NCBI RefSeq assembly: GCF_947503705.1
Contig: NZ_CANNES010000002.1
Coordinates: 434,001 to 498,000, forward strand
Source of the DNA: an uncultured Tateyamaria sp.
Lineage (GTDB): Bacteria; Pseudomonadota; Alphaproteobacteria; Rhodobacterales; Rhodobacteraceae
Reading direction: 5' to 3'
DNA length: 64,000 nt
Shown here: piece by piece, positions 42,926 to 52,719 of the stretch
Layout of the letters: every line of letters begins with the position of its first letter
Position numbering within the stretch: position 1 is the first letter of the stretch
Position numbers and translations under genes: made by a program
Notes under the pieces: generated by a model
The model's input: the letters and a program-made list of their open reading frames with translations, nothing else
The model's database searches: none
Told to the model about the DNA's origin: nothing

Positions 42926-44005
42926 ATGTCAGAGACCTCGCCCAAGGGGCAGGATTTCGAATCCTCCCTGACCAAAGCCACCGACAGCGTCGCCGATTTC
43001 GACAGTGACCGGCGCAGCTTCGTCAGCAAGGTACAGCATGTGCTGCACGAGAACCCGGCCATGGTGCCGCTCATCGTTCTGGTGCTTTCGCTGCTGGTCT
43101 TTGCGGTGCTTGTCGGTTCAAAATTCTTTTCGCCTTTTGCCCTCACCCTGATCCTGCAACAGGTCCAGATCGTGGGCGTGCTGGCCGCCGCCCAAAGCCT
43201 GATCATCCTGACCGCTGGCATTGATCTGAGCGTCGGCGCCATTGCGGTCCTCAGTTCGGTGGTGATGGGCCAGTTCACCTTTCGCTATGGCCTGCCCCCC
43301 GCTGTTGCCGTCTCTGCCGGTCTGCTGGCGGGCACGCTGATCGGAGCCGCAAGCGGCTGGCTGGTCGCACGGGTCAAACTGCCCCCCTTTATCGTGACGC
43401 TGGGTATGTGGCAGATCGTGCTGGCCGCCAACTATATCTATTCGGCCAACGAAACGATCCGGTCCCAGGATATCGAGGCGCAAGCCCCCCTCCTCCAGAT
43501 CTTTGGCAGCAATGTGAAGTTTGCGGGGGCCACGTTTACCTTTGGCGTGATTTTTATGGTCGGGCTGTTCATCCTTTTGGCCTATGTCCTCAAACACACG
43601 GCCTGGGGGCGACACGTTTATGCGGTGGGGGACGACCCCGAGGCCGCAGAGTTGGCGGGTGTCAACGTCAGCCGCACCATCATTTCGGTCTATGCCGTTG
43701 TGGGCCTCATCTGTGGCTTTGCGGCCTGGGTGATGATCGGGCGATTTGGCTCCGTTTCTCCTTCGGCCACCACTGGTGTGATCGGCAATATCCAGTCCAT
43801 TACCGCCGTTGTGATCGGCGGCATCTCCCTCTTTGGCGGTCGCGGCTCGATCATGGGGGCGCTCTTTGGCGCGCTTATCGTGGGCGTGTTTGAACTGGGC
43901 CTGCGCATGTACGGGGCCGACCCCCAATGGACGTTCCTGTTGATCGGTGTGCTGATCATCGGCGCAACCACCGTGGATCAATGGATCAGAAAGGCAGCCG
44001 CATAG
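42926..44005 (+). CDS. frcC: Sugar ABC transporter permease (fructose type)
   Basis: A 359-residue BPD_transp_2 family permease (ribose RbsC type) with about ten helices. Typical stretches are LIILTAGIDLSVGAIAVLSSVVMG, VTLGMWQIVLAANYIYS and AVVIGGISLFGGRGSIMGALFGALIVG. The first ~50 residues are a charged cytoplasmic extension before VPLIVLVLSLLVFAVLVG. Its stop abuts the frcA start. Confidence 0.93.
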   Translation: MSETSPKGQDFESSLTKATDSVADFDSDRRSFVSKVQHVLHENPAMVPLIVLVLSLLVFAVLVGSKFFSPFALTLILQQVQIVGVLAAAQSLIILTAGIDLSVGAIAVLSSVVMGQFTFRYGLPPAVAVSAGLLAGTLIGAASGWLVARVKLPPFIVTLGMWQIVLAANYIYSANETIRSQDIEAQAPLLQIFGSNVKFAGATFTFGVIFMVGLFILLAYVLKHTAWGRHVYAVGDDPEAAELAGVNVSRTIISVYAVVGLICGFAAWVMIGRFGSVSPSATTGVIGNIQSITAVVIGGISLFGGRGSIMGALFGALIVGVFELGLRMYGADPQWTFLLIGVLIIGATTVDQWIRKAAA

Positions 44006-44773
44006 ATGGAACCTATTCTCAAAGCCAAGAACCTGGTCAAGCGCTATGGCCGCGTGACCGCACTCGACCACTGCGACTTTGAACTTTATCCCGGTGAAAT
44101 CCTCGGCGTGATCGGGGACAACGGGGCCGGCAAATCGACCCTGATCAAAGCCGTGTCGGGGGCCGTGATCCCCGACGAGGGCGAGGTGTATCTGGACGGG
44201 CAACGGGTGAATTTCACCTCTCCCATCCACGCCCGCGAACATGGGATCGAAACGGTCTATCAGACGCTGGCCATGTCACCGGCCCTGTCGATTGCCGACA
44301 ATATGTTCATGGGGCGGGAGATCCGCAAACCAGGCTTTCGCGGCAAGGTCTTGCGCCAGCTTGACCGCCCCGCGATGGAGAAGTTCGCCCGCGACAAGCT
44401 GTCGGAACTGGGGCTGATGACGATTCAGAACATCAAACAGGCGGTCGAAACCCTGTCTGGTGGGCAACGCCAGGGGGTGGCCGTGGCACGCGCAGCCGCC
44501 TTTGGCTCCAAAGTCATCATTCTGGATGAACCGACAGCGGCCCTTGGCGTCAAGGAAAGCCGCCGGGTTCTGGAACTGATCCAGGACGTGAAGTCGCGCG
44601 GCATTCCGATCATCCTGATCAGTCACAACATGCCCCACGTCTTCGAAGTGGCCGACCGTATTCACGTGCACCGGCTGGGCAAACGGCTGACTGTGATCGA
44701 CCCAAAGGAACATTCGATGTCCGACGCGGTGGCCTATATGACGGGTGCTGCGGTGCCTGAGGCGGCGGCCTGA
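44006..44773 (+). CDS. frcA: Sugar ABC transporter ATP-binding protein (fructose type)
   Basis: A 255-residue single-domain ATPase. Walker [13 protein letters not shown], signature LSGGQRQGVAVARAAAFG and Walker [13 protein letters not shown] are present. Most ATPases of the ribose class have two fused domains; FrcA-type proteins have one, as here. Translation starts directly at the frcC stop. Confidence 0.93.
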   Translation: MEPILKAKNLVKRYGRVTALDHCDFELYPGEILGVIGDNGAGKSTLIKAVSGAVIPDEGEVYLDGQRVNFTSPIHAREHGIETVYQTLAMSPALSIADNMFMGREIRKPGFRGKVLRQLDRPAMEKFARDKLSELGLMTIQNIKQAVETLSGGQRQGVAVARAAAFGSKVIILDEPTAALGVKESRRVLELIQDVKSRGIPIILISHNMPHVFEVADRIHVHRLGKRLTVIDPKEHSMSDAVAYMTGAAVPEAAA

Positions 44774-44774
44774 G

Positions 44775-45392
44775 ATGACCCTCGATCAGATCTGTGCGCA
44801 GATTCTGGATCGCCCGGCCACACCGCATCGGCGGCTTGTGGCCGTGACTGGCCCGCCCGCCAGCGGCAAGAGCACGCTGGCCACGACCCTCGCCGCACAT
44901 CTGAATGCGGCGGGCGAACCGGCGACAGTGGTGCCCATGGACGGCTTTCACCTCGATGACCGGCTGTTGGCCGAGGACGGCACTGCCGCCCGCAAGGGCG
45001 CGCCACACACCTTTGACACGGGCGGTTTCCTGCGGCTGGTCACGGCCCTGCAATCGCCCGATCCGGTTGTCTTTCCCATCTTTGACCGCAGCCGCGAGAT
45101 TGCCATTGCCGGTGCGGGGCGCGTGCCCGCAAGCTGCCGCACCGTTCTGGTCGAAGGCAATTACCTGCTGCTGCGAAAGGCCCCTTGGGATGCGCTGCAT
45201 AACGCATGGGCCTTTTCCATCGCCTTGCACCCGCCCCAGGACGAAATTGTGGCCCGGCTGCGCGCCCGCTGGGCAGACCATGGCAAAGCGGACGCAATGG
45301 CTTGGATCGAAAGCAATGATGTGCCAAATGCAGCAACTGTACTGACCGGGTCGATACCGGCTGATGTGACCCTGATGGAGACCCCCTTATGA
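44775..45392 (+). CDS. frcK: P-loop sugar/nucleoside kinase of the frc operon
   Basis: A 205-residue P-loop kinase of the phosphoribulokinase/uridine kinase-like family. Walker A is VTGPPASGKSTLA; PMDGFHLDDRLLA and LVEGNYLLLRKAPWD are the family substrate and Walker B regions. FrcK accompanies the fructose transporter in rhizobia as a kinase of unsettled substrate. It starts one base after the frcA stop and overlaps the PfkB gene by four bases. Confidence 0.88.
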   Translation: MTLDQICAQILDRPATPHRRLVAVTGPPASGKSTLATTLAAHLNAAGEPATVVPMDGFHLDDRLLAEDGTAARKGAPHTFDTGGFLRLVTALQSPDPVVFPIFDRSREIAIAGAGRVPASCRTVLVEGNYLLLRKAPWDALHNAWAFSIALHPPQDEIVARLRARWADHGKADAMAWIESNDVPNAATVLTGSIPADVTLMETPL

Positions 45393-46306
45393 TCCTTTGC
45401 GCGGGCGAAGCCCTGATCGACATGATCCCCAATGCCGACGGGGCCTTTGTCCCCCATGTGGGGGGGGCTGTGCTGAACACTTCGGTGGCCCTGGGCCGTT
45501 TGGGCGTGCCCACCGGGCTGGTCACGGGCCTGTCTTCTGACCCTTTTGGGCAGCTGATAGAGGCAGCACTTGACGCAAGCCAAGTCAGCACCGCCCATGC
45601 TGTGCGCAGCGACCGCAACACCACGCTGGCCTTTGTGCACCTCGAACAGGGCCAGGCGACCTATACCTTCTATGACGACAATACCGCGACGCGGGCGATC
45701 AACTCGGCTGACATGCCGACCCTGCCCGACGATACCGAAGCGGTGTTTTTCGGCGGCATCAGCCTGTGCAACCCTCCGGTGGCCGACAGCCTGTTGGATG
45801 TGGCGTTGGCGCAATCGGCAAGCCGCGTGGTGATGGCCGACCCCAATATCAGGCCCAGCTTTGTCTCGGACCACGATGGCTACCGGACGCGGCTGACGGC
45901 GCTGATGGGCCGGGCCGACATCGTGAAGCTGTCGGATGACGATATCCACTGGGTGATCCCCGGCGATATGGACCTGCACGACAAGGGGCGCGCGGTGCTC
46001 GACATGGGCCCCAAGCTGCTCTTGCTCACCGAAGGCAGCAAGGGCGCAACGGCGCTTTGCGCCAACGGCACACGGGTCTTTGTCGCCGCCCAAAAGGCCG
46101 AAATGGTCGACACCGTGGGCGCAGGCGACACGTTCAACGCAGGTGCGCTGGCTGCCCTGCGCGCCGCCGGGGCCCTGACCCCCACCGCCCTGGCCACGCT
46201 GGACGAGGCGACGCTGACAGATATGCTCGGCCTCGCCGCCCGCGCGGCCGCCGTTACCGTATCGCGCGCCGGAGCCAATCCGCCCTGGGCATCCGAACTG
46301 GAGTAA
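45389..46306 (+). CDS. PfkB family sugar kinase (fructokinase-like)
   Basis: A 305-residue ribokinase-family enzyme. The N-terminal ILCAGEALIDMIPNADG and HVGGAVLNTSVALGRLGVP are typical of fructokinases, and the anion hole with catalytic Asp is VDTVGAGDTFNAG. It would phosphorylate the fructose brought in by FrcBCA. ATGA overlap with frcK supports one transcript. The exact sugar is not fixed by sequence. Confidence 0.9.
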   Translation: MILCAGEALIDMIPNADGAFVPHVGGAVLNTSVALGRLGVPTGLVTGLSSDPFGQLIEAALDASQVSTAHAVRSDRNTTLAFVHLEQGQATYTFYDDNTATRAINSADMPTLPDDTEAVFFGGISLCNPPVADSLLDVALAQSASRVVMADPNIRPSFVSDHDGYRTRLTALMGRADIVKLSDDDIHWVIPGDMDLHDKGRAVLDMGPKLLLLTEGSKGATALCANGTRVFVAAQKAEMVDTVGAGDTFNAGALAALRAAGALTPTALATLDEATLTDMLGLAARAAAVTVSRAGANPPWASELE

Positions 46307-46311
46307 CCGCC

Positions 46312-46980
46312 ATGAAACGTTCCCGCGTCAATGACATTCTGGCCGAGGGGGCCGACTTTTTCGCCAAACACGGCTGGTCCCTGCCGCCCTTTGCGCAATG
46401 GTCCGCCGAAAAGCTGCAAGGGTCGGACGGGACGTACATACGAGATCGTAGGTTGGGCTGGGACATCACCGATTACGGCCAGGGTCGCTTTGACGAGATG
46501 GGGTTGTTCCTGTTTACCATGCGCAATGGCGACATGACCGAGATGGGCCAACAGGGCGCAATGCTGTATGCCGAAAAGCTGATGATTTCGCGCCAGGATC
46601 AACTGTCACCGATGCACCGCCATGTGCTCAAGACCGAGGACATCATCAATCGCGGTGGTGCGACTTTGGTGATGGAACTGTTCACCTGCGACGCCGAGGG
46701 TCAGATCGACCGCGCGGCGGACGTGCACGTCCTGTCCGACGGCGCGCCCGTGACCCTACCCGCAGGGGGCCACCTGAAACTGCCCGTGGGCGCGTCCGTG
46801 ACGCTGACCCCGACCACCTGGCACGCGTTCTGGGGCGAGGGAGGCGATTGCCTGATCCACGAGGTGTCTACCGTGAACGATGACCTGACCGATAACATCT
46901 TTGCCGAACCCATCGGGCGGTTTTCCGACATCGAAGAAGATGTGGCACCCACGCATCTGTTGGTTTCGGACTACGCTTGA
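46312..46980 (+). CDS. D-lyxose/D-mannose isomerase family protein
   Basis: A 222-residue cupin-fold sugar isomerase of the D-lyxose ketol-isomerase family. The metal site is suggested by QLSPMHRHVLKTEDIINRGG (two His and a Glu) and by TPTTWHAFWGEGGDCLIHEVS. Such enzymes convert D-lyxose to D-xylulose and D-mannose to D-fructose. As the last gene of the frc operon it would feed mannose into the fructose branch. The stop overlaps the convergent IclR gene by ten bases. Confidence 0.87.
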   Translation: MKRSRVNDILAEGADFFAKHGWSLPPFAQWSAEKLQGSDGTYIRDRRLGWDITDYGQGRFDEMGLFLFTMRNGDMTEMGQQGAMLYAEKLMISRQDQLSPMHRHVLKTEDIINRGGATLVMELFTCDAEGQIDRAADVHVLSDGAPVTLPAGGHLKLPVGASVTLTPTTWHAFWGEGGDCLIHEVSTVNDDLTDNIFAEPIGRFSDIEEDVAPTHLLVSDYA

Positions 46981-47783
46981 TCCGCCATCTTGGTCGAATT
47001 ACCTTGCGCTGCCCAGATTTTCTGGACCCGGGCGGGAACCACGCCGCCCATCGCCACAGTCATCTTGGGTGCAAAGGCCATCAGATGCCGGGCCAGCCTG
47101 TCACGGAAATCCGCACCACCCCGCCCCGTCGGATAGGCGATTGAACAGGTCGCCACCGGCGTGCCGTCTGCATCAAAGACGGGGATCGCCACCGACGACA
47201 CCCCAAGCCTTAACGTATCGCGATTGTAGGCAAAGCCGTGCGCGGCAATTGTGGCCAGCGTCTCACGTACCGCAACGCCATCCGGGGCCGCGTCTTTGCG
47301 GTCCCAGGTGCCCGGATCGGCCAAGGCCGCCGCCACGACTTCCGGCGCGGAGAACGCCAGAAAGGCACGCCCTGACGCCGTGGCCAGAACCGGCGGTCGC
47401 TCTGTTGCGTCGAAACTGACCCGTACGGGATGGTTGTGATGTTCTGCGTGACACAGATGGATCAGGTCAAACCCGTGCAACCGGTTCACGTGGACCAATT
47501 CGCCCACAACCCGGCTCAGATCGTCGATCAAAGCCCCGACCATCTCGATCTCTGGCACGGTGTGCCGCCGCATGTCCGCCAGCCGCGTGAGCGCGGGGCC
47601 CAGCCGATAGGCGCGCGTGTCCGGTGCCTGTTCAAGGTATCCCGCCTGCACCAGCGCCGTCAGGTGTCGGTGCACCGTGGCCTTGTCTCGCCCGCTCAGG
47701 CGCATCATCTCTGTCAGGCCCAAACGCGGGTGGTCTGGTGAAAAATGGTCCAGTAGGGCCAAGGCTCTGGCAATTGTTGACAT
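46971..47783 (-). CDS. IclR family transcriptional regulator
   Basis: A 270-residue regulator. The N-terminal winged helix reads MSTIARALALLDHFSPDHPRLGLTEMMRLSGRDKATVHRHLTALVQAGYLEQ. The C-terminal GAF-like effector domain contains ASGRAFLAF and the ending motif VSSVAIPVFDADGTPVATCSIAYP. It is divergent from the aldehyde dehydrogenase gene, with a palindrome in the gap, and is probably its regulator. Confidence 0.93.
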   Translation of the reverse strand: MSTIARALALLDHFSPDHPRLGLTEMMRLSGRDKATVHRHLTALVQAGYLEQAPDTRAYRLGPALTRLADMRRHTVPEIEMVGALIDDLSRVVGELVHVNRLHGFDLIHLCHAEHHNHPVRVSFDATERPPVLATASGRAFLAFSAPEVVAAALADPGTWDRKDAAPDGVAVRETLATIAAHGFAYNRDTLRLGVSSVAIPVFDADGTPVATCSIAYPTGRGGADFRDRLARHLMAFAPKMTVAMGGVVPARVQKIWAAQGNSTKMADQA

Positions 47784-47836
47784 GGGGGCAGGTTGACGAG
47801 GTCATCCGAAGCTTGCAATATATTTTTGCGACCATC

Positions 47837-47853
47837 GGTTCAATTATTGAACC
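47837..47853. promoter_or_regulatory. Palindrome GGTTCAAT-T-ATTGAACC, candidate IclR operator
   Basis: A perfect 8-base inverted repeat with one central base, 18 bases before the aldehyde dehydrogenase start. IclR-type sites are often GGTTC-rich palindromes of this length, and the position suggests repression of the dehydrogenase. Confidence 0.7.
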
Positions 47854-47870
47854 ATTGTAACAGGGCCACA

Positions 47871-49382
47871 ATGTCAGATCTGGATCATAACCTGCGCATC
47901 CTGCGCCCCTTTCTGGATCGCATCGCCCAAAGCGGTATCCAGAATCATATCGGCGGAGCGCCGCAACCCGCGGCGTCCGGGGCCTGGTTTGACACCCGCG
48001 CCCCGTTTGATGACAGCGTGATCGCCCGCGTGGCCCGCAGTGACAGCACCGACATTGATCGCGCGGCCCAAGTGGCCAAGACCGCCTTTCCCGCATGGCG
48101 GGACACGCCCGCCACCGAGCGCAAGCGTATCCTGCACGCCATTGCCGACGGGATTGAGGCCCGTGCCGAGGAAATCGCCCTGTGCGAATGCTGGGACACC
48201 GGCCAGGCCCTGCGCTATATGTCGAAGGCGGCGCTGCGCGGAGCGGAAAACTTTCGCTTTTTCGCGGACCGCGCAGAAAGTGCGCGGGATGGTCAGACCC
48301 TGCCCTCTCCCCGCCTGATGAACATCACCACACGGGTGCCCATCGGCCCGGTGGGCATCATCACGCCCTGGAACACACCCTTCATGCTCTCGACCTGGAA
48401 GATCGCACCGGCGCTGGCCGCAGGCTGCACCGTCGTCCACAAACCGGCCGAGTTAAGCCCCTGGACCGCACGCATCCTGATCGAGATTGCCGAGGCCGCA
48501 GGCCTGCCCCCCGGCGTCTGGAACCTGGTGAACGGCTATGGCGCAGAGGCGGGCCGCGCCCTGACCGAACACCCCGACATCCGCGCCATCGCCTTTGTGG
48601 GCGAAGGGCAGACCGGCGCGGCCATCATGGCACAAGGCGCGCCGACGCTGAAACGGCTCCACTTTGAGCTGGGCGGCAAGAACCCCATCATCGTCTTTGA
48701 CGATGCGGACCTCGACACCGCACTTGATGCGGTGATGTTCATGGCCTTCTCGCTGAACGGAGAGCGTTGCACCGCCGCCTCGCGGCTTTTGGTACAAGAG
48801 AGCATCGCCGATGCGTTCGAGGCGGCGTTGGTCAAACGCACGCAAGCCCTGAAGGTCGGCCATCCGCTTGACCCGCAAACCGAGGTCGGCCCGCTGATCA
48901 GCGCGGCGCATCAGGCGAAAGTCATGCAGAGCGTTGAGATCGCCCGAACCGAAGGGGCCACCATCGCCGTCGGTGGCACGTCCGGCACGGGCAAGGGTCA
49001 CTGGGTCGCGCCCACCGTCTTTACCCAAGCCGCCCCCGACATGACGGTTTCGCAAGCGGAGATTTTCGGGCCCACACTGACCTCCATCCGCTTTGGTACC
49101 GAGGACGAGGCCCTCGCAATCGCCAATGATACGCCCTACGGGCTGACTGCTTTTCTGTGGACCGCGAACATCACCCGTGCCATGCGGATGACCGAGGCGC
49201 TTGAGGCGGGCATGGTCTGGGTCAACACGGCCAATGTGCGCCACCTGCCCACGCCCTTCGGCGGCATGAAGTCCAGCGGCATCGGGCGCGACGGCGGCGA
49301 CTGGTCCTTTGATGTCTATATGGAGCAAAAGCATATCGGCCTCGGCACCGCCGACCCGAACATCCCCCGCCTTGGGGTATGA
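47871..49382 (+). CDS. NAD-dependent aldehyde dehydrogenase
   Basis: A 503-residue ALDH superfamily enzyme. Catalytic Cys300 (NGERCTAAS) and general base Glu266 (HFELGGKNP) are in place, with the cofactor segment PWNTPFMLSTWKIAPALAAGCTVVHKPAE. Overall it resembles the hydroxymuconic semialdehyde / betaine aldehyde dehydrogenase group. It is divergent from iclR and ends in a short terminator-like hairpin. The aldehyde may come from the amine products of the following decarboxylase, but that is only a guess from neighbourhood. Confidence 0.92.
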   Translation: MSDLDHNLRILRPFLDRIAQSGIQNHIGGAPQPAASGAWFDTRAPFDDSVIARVARSDSTDIDRAAQVAKTAFPAWRDTPATERKRILHAIADGIEARAEEIALCECWDTGQALRYMSKAALRGAENFRFFADRAESARDGQTLPSPRLMNITTRVPIGPVGIITPWNTPFMLSTWKIAPALAAGCTVVHKPAELSPWTARILIEIAEAAGLPPGVWNLVNGYGAEAGRALTEHPDIRAIAFVGEGQTGAAIMAQGAPTLKRLHFELGGKNPIIVFDDADLDTALDAVMFMAFSLNGERCTAASRLLVQESIADAFEAALVKRTQALKVGHPLDPQTEVGPLISAAHQAKVMQSVEIARTEGATIAVGGTSGTGKGHWVAPTVFTQAAPDMTVSQAEIFGPTLTSIRFGTEDEALAIANDTPYGLTAFLWTANITRAMRMTEALEAGMVWVNTANVRHLPTPFGGMKSSGIGRDGGDWSFDVYMEQKHIGLGTADPNIPRLGV

Positions 49383-49423
49383 CCTTCCTTTGGTCAGAAA
49401 TATTCCGGGGGAGGCCGCAGGCC

Positions 49424-49437
49424 GGGGCCAGCGCCCC
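49424..49437 (+). terminator. Terminator-like hairpin after the aldehyde dehydrogenase
   Basis: GGGGC-CAGC-GCCCC followed by TTT, preceded by GAAATATTCCGGGGG. This arrangement resembles motifs seen at gene ends in many Rhodobacterales genomes and suggests the decarboxylase gene downstream has its own promoter. Confidence 0.6.
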
Positions 49438-49559
49438 TTTGTGACCACCAGCCACGGTGGACACTTGCACCTTGCGGGACCAACGGACCCGTTCCGCCCT
49501 ATACAAAGGGCCGCCGCCACGAAACACTGCGCCAACCTCACGGTGCGGAAAGGACCAAG

Positions 49560-50957
49560 ATGAGCTGGGACGATTTTGCGAAACATGCCAAGGACGCCGC
49601 CGATTGGGGGGCTGCCTATCACAAGACCATCCGCGACCGTCCGGTGCGCGCCCAAACCGCCCCCGGAGAGATTGCGGCCCAGCTTGCCGATGGCCCGCCC
49701 GAGGACGGCACCGACCTGGGCACCCTCATGCAGGATTTCGAGGATATCGTGATGCCCGGCATCACCCATTGGCAGCACCCCCGCTTTTTCGCCTATTTCA
49801 GCTCCAATGCCGCCCCCGCCTCGGTGCTGGCCGAATTCCTCGCCTCGATCATCGCGCCGCAATGCATGCTGTGGCAGACCTCGCCCGCCGCCACGGAAAT
49901 GGAAACGCGGATGATGGATTGGCTGCGCCAGGGGCTTGGCCTGTCGGCCGTCTTCCAGGGCGTCATTCAGGACAGTGCCTCGTCGGCGACGCTGGCCGCC
50001 GTGCTGACGATGCGCGAACGGGCGCTGGCCTGGTCAGGCAATCAGGAGGGCCTTGCGGGTCAGGCGACCTTGCGCATCTACTGTTCGGATCAGGTGCACA
50101 GCTCCATCGACCGGGCCATTTGGATTGCGGGGATCGGGCAGGACAACCTGGTCAAAATCCCCACCAAAGGGCCGATGAAGGCGATGGACCCTGACGCCTT
50201 GCAAGCGGCCATCACGGCGGACCGGGCGGCAGGGCACCGCCCCGCAGGCATCATTGCGGCGACCGGGGCCACAGGCATGGGGGCCTGCGATGACATGCAA
50301 GCCGTGGCCGCGATCGCGAGGGCCGAAGACCTTTATACGCATCTCGATGCGGCCTGGGCCGGGACGGCCATGATCTGCCCCGAGTTCCGCACACTTTGGG
50401 ACGGGGCCGAGCAGTTCGACAGCATCGTCTTCAACCCGCACAAATGGCTGGGGGCGCAGTTTGACTGCGCCGCCCACTTCCTGCGCGACCCGGATCAGTT
50501 ACGGCAAACGCTGGCCATTCGGCCCGAATACCTGAAAACCCACGCCCAGGGGGACATCATCGACTATTCGGAATGGTCGGTGCCCTTGGGGCGGCGGTTT
50601 CGCGCGCTCAAGCTATGGTTCCTGATGCGCCATTACGGGATGGACGGGCTGCGCACCCGCATCCGCAACCATGTGAAATGGAGTGTCGCACTCTGCGAAA
50701 GGCTGCGGGCCGTGCCGGGGTTCGAGATTGTCACCGATCCGATCCTGTCGCTCTGGACATTCAAACAGGTCGGCGCGTCAGACGATCAGACTCAGATGCT
50801 GGTGGATGCGATCAATGATGATGGGCGGATTTACCTGACACAAACGCTTGTCGATGGGGTCAAGGTGATCCGGTTTACCGCCGGTCAGTTCGATTGCGAG
50901 GAACGGGATTTCGACACCGCCTTCGACACGATCACCGAGATTGCCGCGCGCGCATAG
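49560..50957 (+). CDS. PLP-dependent aromatic/amino acid decarboxylase
   Basis: A 465-residue group II decarboxylase. The PLP lysine is Lys295 in FNPHKWLG; His180 (QVHSSIDRA) would stack on the ring and Asp263 (HLDAAWAG) binds the pyridine nitrogen. The opening WQHPRFFAYFSSNAAPASVLAEFLAS is that of DOPA/tryptophan decarboxylases. It would release CO2 from an aromatic L-amino acid to give an amine. There is no clear partner gene other than the aldehyde dehydrogenase upstream, which lies 177 bases away. Confidence 0.9.
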   Translation: MSWDDFAKHAKDAADWGAAYHKTIRDRPVRAQTAPGEIAAQLADGPPEDGTDLGTLMQDFEDIVMPGITHWQHPRFFAYFSSNAAPASVLAEFLASIIAPQCMLWQTSPAATEMETRMMDWLRQGLGLSAVFQGVIQDSASSATLAAVLTMRERALAWSGNQEGLAGQATLRIYCSDQVHSSIDRAIWIAGIGQDNLVKIPTKGPMKAMDPDALQAAITADRAAGHRPAGIIAATGATGMGACDDMQAVAAIARAEDLYTHLDAAWAGTAMICPEFRTLWDGAEQFDSIVFNPHKWLGAQFDCAAHFLRDPDQLRQTLAIRPEYLKTHAQGDIIDYSEWSVPLGRRFRALKLWFLMRHYGMDGLRTRIRNHVKWSVALCERLRAVPGFEIVTDPILSLWTFKQVGASDDQTQMLVDAINDDGRIYLTQTLVDGVKVIRFTAGQFDCEERDFDTAFDTITEIAARA

Positions 50958-50964
50958 CGTGACA

Positions 50965-51018
50965 CCGTAAGGCATAGACCTTGGTGCGCGATGACGACGG
51001 CGGATCACGGGTCGCCCC
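50965..51018. repeat. Degenerate copy of the composite palindromic repeat
   Basis: CCGTAAGGC, then a GGTGCGC element, then GGCGGATC-AC-GGGTCGCC appear in the gap between the decarboxylase and glucokinase stops. The same three modules occur intact at 40361-40435, so this looks like a decayed relative. It may still act as a weak two-way terminator. Confidence 0.5.
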
Positions 51019-51042
51019 ATGAGGATGGTCGGGGTGTAGCGC

Positions 51043-51957
51043 TTAGATATGTACCGAAAGATAGCGGGCGCAGCCATGCAGCGCCGAGGCGTCATCGGTC
51101 AGCAAATACATCGGCATACGCGCCATCCGCCCGTGAAAGCTGTCGTCATTCTGCAAGGGCGCCAGCACCAGATCGGTCGTCTCGGGCGTCAGAAGGGTAC
51201 GCGCCAGGCTGCCGTTAAAGTAAATCCCGCCCTCGGGCAGATAAAGGTACGCGACCTCACGCACCAGCGCACCCAAAGCTCGCGCCATGATGGCTTGCGT
51301 CTCGGCTCCGCCTGTTGCGTCTGCCACTTCCTCGGGTTTGCAAACGTGGCCCGTGCGAGCCTGATGCAGCCGCGCAAGGCCACTGCCCGATAACAGGTGC
51401 TCCACCGTGTCAAAACCGCTCATATCAGACACTTCGTGCCGGATGATCGAGGCCACAGGTTGCGGCAGGGCTGCATGGCCCATTTCCGCAGCAAAGACTA
51501 CGCCCGACGGCCCATGCGCCACACTGACGTTAAAGCCGGTGCCCAGGCCAATGACCACCGATTGCGGTTCATCCTCTGCCGCCGTGCCGCTGAGAAAGCG
51601 CAGGGACGCCTCGGGCAGAACGGCAATGGCGTGGCCCAAGGCTTCCAGATCGTTGAGCAGATGAACCGCGTCCAACGACAGCGCGCCCGCCAACTCATCC
51701 GCATCGAAATGCCAGTCCCGGTTGGTCAACCGACCCCAACCCTTGCCCACAGGCCCCGCAATCGCCACGGCGGCGGACGACACCAGCGGCTGATCGGCAA
51801 GATAGATCCGGGCCAGTTCGGCAAAGCTGCCATGATCGTCATTGCGAAAACGGCGCCAGGTCTCGACCTGAACGCCGTTTGTATCCGCCAGGGCAAGGCG
51901 GCAATTGGTGCCGCCCACATCTGCCACAAGGTGCAGCTTTGCCGCCTCGTCCTGCAT
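51043..51957 (-). CDS. glk: Glucokinase
   Basis: A 304-residue Glk-type (non-ROK) glucokinase. The ATP phosphate loop is [16 protein letters not shown], the sugar-binding catalytic Asp lies in [12 protein letters not shown] and [12 protein letters not shown] is the second phosphate loop. It phosphorylates glucose to glucose 6-phosphate in the cytoplasm. It directly follows xylG with no gap, so import and phosphorylation are co-expressed, favouring glucose as a main substrate of this transporter. Confidence 0.93.
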   Translation of the reverse strand: MQDEAAKLHLVADVGGTNCRLALADTNGVQVETWRRFRNDDHGSFAELARIYLADQPLVSSAAVAIAGPVGKGWGRLTNRDWHFDADELAGALSLDAVHLLNDLEALGHAIAVLPEASLRFLSGTAAEDEPQSVVIGLGTGFNVSVAHGPSGVVFAAEMGHAALPQPVASIIRHEVSDMSGFDTVEHLLSGSGLARLHQARTGHVCKPEEVADATGGAETQAIMARALGALVREVAYLYLPEGGIYFNGSLARTLLTPETTDLVLAPLQNDDSFHGRMARMPMYLLTDDASALHGCARYLSVHI

Positions 51958-52719
51958 TTACGCCTCGCCCGGTTGCTTGCCTAAAATGATCATCCCAAGC
52001 AGGTCATCGTCGGTTACGTCATCAACGTCAACCGTGCCGACCAATTTGCCGTTCTTCATGACCGACGCGCGATCACACAGCTCCATCACATCGTGGATGT
52101 CATGGCTGATCAAAAAGATGCCGATCCCTTCGGCCTTGAGCTGGGTGATCAGCTCCGACACCATCTGGGTCTCGTGGGGGCCAAGAGCGGCGGTGGGTTC
52201 GTCCATGATCAGGATGCGCGCGTTGAAATAGACGGCGCGCGCAATGGCCACGGATTGGCGTTGACCGCCCGACAGGGCCGACACGGGGTCTTTGAACTTC
52301 TGAAAGTTCGGATTGAGACGCGCCATGATCTTGCGCGTCTCGGCCTCCATCGCATCGTCATTGACGAAACCGATGGGCGACACCAATTCGCGCCCCAAAA
52401 ACAGGTTCGACGCCGCATCGAGGTTATCGGCCAGCGCAAGGGTCTGGTAAATTGTCTCGATGTTGTACGAGCGCGCGTCGCGAGGATTGTTGATGGTGGC
52501 CTTTTCGCCATCCACGTAAATCTCGCCCTCGTCCATGGCATAAGCGCCCGACAGGATCTTGATCAGGGTCGATTTGCCAGCCCCGTTATGGCCCAAAAGG
52601 CCCACAACTTCGCCCGGATAAAGGTCGACAGACACGTGGTCGACGGCATGCACCCCACCAAAGGAAATGCAGATGTCGCGCATGTCGACAAGGGGTGTTC
52701 CAGTACGATCAATGCTCAT
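51958..52719 (-). CDS. xylG: Xylose/glucose-type ABC transporter ATP-binding protein
   Basis: A 253-residue single-domain ATPase of the sugar class. Walker [13 protein letters not shown], signature [19 protein letters not shown] and Walker [13 protein letters not shown] are clear. It is half the length of E. coli XylG, which has two ATPase domains; single-domain forms are frequent in alphaproteobacteria. It overlaps the permease gene by four bases. Confidence 0.9.
   Translation of the reverse strand: MSIDRTGTPLVDMRDICISFGGVHAVDHVSVDLYPGEVVGLLGHNGAGKSTLIKILSGAYAMDEGEIYVDGEKATINNPRDARSYNIETIYQTLALADNLDAASNLFLGRELVSPIGFVNDDAMEAETRKIMARLNPNFQKFKDPVSALSGGQRQSVAIARAVYFNARILIMDEPTAALGPHETQMVSELITQLKAEGIGIFLISHDIHDVMELCDRASVMKNGKLVGTVDVDDVTDDDLLGMIILGKQPGEA

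Noticed and set aside
48453-49862. 469-codon reverse frame over the aldehyde dehydrogenase and decarboxylase
   Set aside because: Crosses two well-supported forward genes and shows no domain.
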